Assembly: GCA_029077775.1 (NCBI GenBank)
Contig: JAQNCU010000022.1
Span: 1-16,133, forward strand
Length of the DNA: 16,133 nucleotides
From: Acidocella sp.
GTDB lineage: Bacteria > Pseudomonadota > Alphaproteobacteria > Acetobacterales > Acetobacteraceae
Direction of reading: 5' to 3'
The position numbers and the translations under genes are program-made. Below the pieces are notes generated by a model. The model was not told the DNA's origin. It saw only the letters and a list, made by a program, of their open reading frames with translations, and did no database searches. Of this stretch, positions 14,453 to 16,133 are shown piece after piece (position 1 is the stretch's first letter; each line of letters begins with the position of its first letter).

Positions 14453-14460
14453 CCCACCAG
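14437..14460. terminator. 24-bp perfect palindrome between convergent genes (probable bidirectional transcription end)
   Basis: CTGGTGGGGC at 14437-14446 and GCCCCACCAG at 14451-14460 pair around a GGCC loop, giving a ten-pair, almost all GC stem. It lies between the ptsI stop (14415-14417) and the stop of the convergent ligase (14469-14471), where a terminator for both is expected. Neither side has a clear T-run: plus strand continues TAAAAACG. It may stop or pause polymerase or protect 3' ends. Confidence 0.55.
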
Positions 14461-14468
14461 TAAAAACG

Positions 14469-15815
14469 CTACACGTTCAACAACAAATGCTCCCGCTCCC
14501 ACGAGCTGATGACCCGCAAATAGGTCTCGTATTCCAGCCGTTTGACCGCCACCAGCACATCGACGAGCTTATCGCCCAGCACGCTGCGGATGGCCGCTGA
14601 TTGGTCCATGCTGTCCAGCGCGTGGGAAAGTTCGCGCGGCAACGTATACTCACCTGAATAGGCCGAGCCGATTTGTGGCGGCGTGGCCTCCAGCCCCTCC
14701 ACCATGCCAAGATAGCCGCAGGCCAAAGTGGCGGCGAAGGCGAGATACGGGTTGGCATCCGCCCCCGGCACCCGGTTTTCCACCCGCATGGCGGCGGCAT
14801 CGCCAAAGGGCACGCGCAGCCCGCAGGTGCGGTTATCATACCCCCATTGCAGATTGATCGGCGCGTTCGAGAACCGGGCAAGCCGCCGGTAGGAGTTCAC
14901 GTTCGGCGCATAAATCGGCATGGCGGCGGGGATGTATTTCTGCAACCCGGCGATATAGCTCTCGAACAACTTGCTGGCCTTGCCGTCCTCGCCGGCAAAC
15001 AGGTTTCTGCCGGTCTTGGGGTCCACCACGCTTTGGTGGACATGCATCGCACTACCCGGCTCGGTGCCCATCGGCTTGGACATGAAGGTGGCGTAGATAT
15101 TATGCCGCAATGCCACCTCACGCACCGTGCGCTTGAACAAAAACACCTGGTCGGCGAGGTTGAGCGGGTCGCCATGTAAAAAATTGATCTCTACCTGGGC
15201 CGCCCCTTCCTCATGGATCAGGGTGTCGAGATCGAGATTTTGCAGATCGCAGAAATCATACATTTCCTCGAAAAGCGGATCGAACTCATTCACCGCGTCG
15301 ATCGAGTATGATTGCCGCCCGGTCTCCTGCCGGCCGGAGCGCCCAACCGGCGGCACCAACGGGTAATCCGGGTCGGTGTTGCGGCCCACCAGATAGAATT
15401 CAAGCTCCGGCGCCAGCACGGGCTGCCAGCCTTTATCGGCATAGAGCTTCAACACACGCCGCAACACCTGCCGCGGTGCCATCGGCACCGGCGTGCCGTT
15501 CGCGTATTCGCAGTCATGGATGATCTGCGCTGTCGGCTCACGCGCCCAGGGCACCAGGCGCACCGTATCGGCATCGGGGATCAGCTTGATGTCGATGATC
15601 GCGGGGTCGGTCAGGGAATCCTGCGGGTCTTCCGGGTATTCGCCGGTCACCGACTGAATGAAAATCGCCTCGGGCAGACGTGGCGCGCCGCCTTGGAAAA
15701 ATTTCTGCGCGGGCATGATCTTACCGCGCGGAATCCCTGTGATATCCGGCACCAGACATTCTACTTCTGTGATCCGATGTTCGTCGAACCACTCATGCAA
15801 ATTGATTTTACTCAT
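14469..15815 (-). CDS. Glutamine synthetase family protein, PuuA-like gamma-glutamyl-amine ligase
   Basis: The 448-residue protein is a GS-fold ligase that joins glutamate to an amine at the cost of ATP. The N-terminal beta-grasp part runs to about 105 (ECLVPDITGIPRGKIMPA). The catalytic part has APELEFYLVG for metal ligands, EEGAAQVEINFLHGDPL, MHVHQSVVD, NAPINLQWGYDNRTCGLRVP and ENRVPGADANPYLAFAATL. The adenylylation loop tyrosine motif of GlnA (NLYDLP) is not seen, and length and sequence style fit PuuA/GlnT-type enzymes, not housekeeping GlnA (about 470). GAGGA (complement of 15820-15824) lies four bases before the ATG. It follows a polyamine-type binding protein gene on the same strand, so gamma-glutamylation of putrescine or a related amine is likely; ethanolamine or another amine is possible. 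Confidence 0.9.
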   Translation of the reverse strand: MSKINLHEWFDEHRITEVECLVPDITGIPRGKIMPAQKFFQGGAPRLPEAIFIQSVTGEYPEDPQDSLTDPAIIDIKLIPDADTVRLVPWAREPTAQIIHDCEYANGTPVPMAPRQVLRRVLKLYADKGWQPVLAPELEFYLVGRNTDPDYPLVPPVGRSGRQETGRQSYSIDAVNEFDPLFEEMYDFCDLQNLDLDTLIHEEGAAQVEINFLHGDPLNLADQVFLFKRTVREVALRHNIYATFMSKPMGTEPGSAMHVHQSVVDPKTGRNLFAGEDGKASKLFESYIAGLQKYIPAAMPIYAPNVNSYRRLARFSNAPINLQWGYDNRTCGLRVPFGDAAAMRVENRVPGADANPYLAFAATLACGYLGMVEGLEATPPQIGSAYSGEYTLPRELSHALDSMDQSAAIRSVLGDKLVDVLVAVKRLEYETYLRVISSWEREHLLLNV

Positions 15816-15819
15816 AATA

Positions 15820-15824
15820 TCCTC
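15820..15824 (-). promoter_or_regulatory. Ribosome binding site of the PuuA-like gene
   Basis: GAGGA on the minus strand, four bases before the ATG at 15815-15813, confirms the chosen start. Confidence 0.65.
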
Positions 15825-15831
15825 AAAATAC

Positions 15832-15852
15832 GCCCGCCACCCTGATGCGGGC
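15832..15852 (-). other. Intercistronic hairpin between the binding-protein and ligase genes
   Basis: GCCCGC and GCGGGC pair around a nine-base loop in the 51-bp gap between the two minus-strand genes; a second GCGGGC at 15854-15859 offers an alternative pairing. On the minus strand it is followed by GTATTTTGAGG, which contains the ligase Shine-Dalgarno. Such hairpins often protect the upstream binding-protein message or reduce read-through, which is the suggested role here. Confidence 0.4.
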
Positions 15853-15866
15853 AGCGGGCTCTCATT

Positions 15867-16133
15867 TTACTGTTTTACCGCCGCCCAGATGGCATTGAAC
15901 ACCTGTAGCTGATGCCCCGATAAAGGTGGGAGGAAATGTAGGAGCTTATAATCATCCGGGGTGGGGGAGATCAGTTCAGCTTGCAGGTTGGAGGCCAATT
16001 GGGACGCGGATGCCTGGTTTGGGCTGGCATAGTCATTAAAGTTTGAAAGCTCAGCGCCCTGATACGCGTTCAGGACGAAATTGATAAACTCCAGCGCCAG
16101 CTTCGGATCAGGGGCGTTCGTTGGAATGGCCAT
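15867..16133 (-). CDS. ABC transporter periplasmic substrate-binding protein, polyamine (PotD/PotF) type, C-terminal part only
   Basis: The frame is open to the window end and gives the last 89 residues, beginning with MAIPTNAPDPKLALEFINFVLN. This matches the late part of spermidine/putrescine-binding proteins, where an IP..AP.P..A..FINF stretch is followed by a loop with Asn and Ala-rich turns (YASPNQAS) and the closing LLHFLPPLS..QLQVFNAIW helix region. The Met at 16133-16131 is most likely internal, since a full protein would have about 350 residues and a signal peptide. It would capture polyamine in the periplasm for an ABC importer. The gene precedes the PuuA-like ligase by 51 bp in the same direction. 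A different small-cation or organic-acid binding protein of the same fold is possible. Confidence 0.8.
   Translation of the reverse strand: MAIPTNAPDPKLALEFINFVLNAYQGAELSNFNDYASPNQASASQLASNLQAELISPTPDDYKLLHFLPPLSGHQLQVFNAIWAAVKQ

Noticed and set aside
14437..14460. Classical Rho-independent terminator
   Set aside because: The hairpin is strong but neither strand has a following T-run, so only a tentative transcription-end role is given.
15312..15845. 177-residue plus-strand frame opposite the PuuA-like gene
   Set aside because: It is fully antisense to a well-conserved ligase, has no recognisable motif and no convincing start context.

Overview
The window is GC-rich (low to mid 60s per cent G+C by eye) and densely coded, with 14 complete or nearly complete protein genes and two cut by the window edges. 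It looks like an alphaproteobacterial chromosome, most likely Acetobacteraceae or a near relative. The main reasons are a C-terminal-domain-only HPr kinase followed by rapZ, an EIIA of the mannose family, HPr and enzyme I, together with GC-rich intergenic palindromes and overlapping operon junctions. The taxonomic call is inference from gene content; no rRNA gene is present. I see no phage, insertion sequence, CRISPR array, tRNA or rRNA.

Layout. 1-1162: 3' part of a MocR-type (GntR plus aminotransferase fold) regulator. 1324-2943: a membrane-anchored GH17 beta-glucan enzyme, meeting tail-to-tail (13 bp overlap) a bactofilin gene on the minus strand (2931-3557). 3678-7479: a tight plus-strand operon of a PfkB/adenosine-kinase-like sugar kinase, a TauE/SafE permease, a PuuB-like FAD amine oxidoreductase and a pteridine-reductase-type SDR. 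7454-7609: six 26-bp tandem repeats that begin inside the last codons of the SDR gene. 7663-8532: a universal stress protein. 8701-10362: a long-form isocitrate lyase with a good sigma70-like promoter lying in an inverted repeat, closed by a strong hairpin at 10398-10431. 10525-14417: the regulatory phosphotransferase chain hprK-rapZ-EIIA(Man)-ptsH-ptsI. 14437-14460: a perfect palindrome between convergent genes. 14469-16133 (minus strand): a PuuA-like glutamine-synthetase-family ligase downstream of a polyamine-type ABC substrate-binding protein that runs off the window.

How it fits together. The PTS block has EI, HPr and EIIA but no sugar permease (EIIB/EIIC), plus HprK to phosphorylate the HPr serine. 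It is therefore best read as a carbon/energy signalling relay, not a sugar importer. RapZ in the same operon adds a small-RNA or nucleotide-linked regulatory arm. Isocitrate lyase next door is the glyoxylate shunt entry. The PuuA-like ligase, the polyamine-type binding protein and the PuuB-like oxidase, which lies 8 kb away, together suggest uptake and gamma-glutamylation-type catabolism of polyamines or related amines.

I do not see a clearly new multi-gene system. The observations most worth checking are the 26-bp tandem array that seems to have grown out of the 3' end of the SDR gene, a roughly 190-bp AT-rich patch inside rapZ that keeps the reading frame and the conserved motif, and the altered P-loops of HprK and RapZ. 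No stretch longer than about 190 bp lacks a gene.
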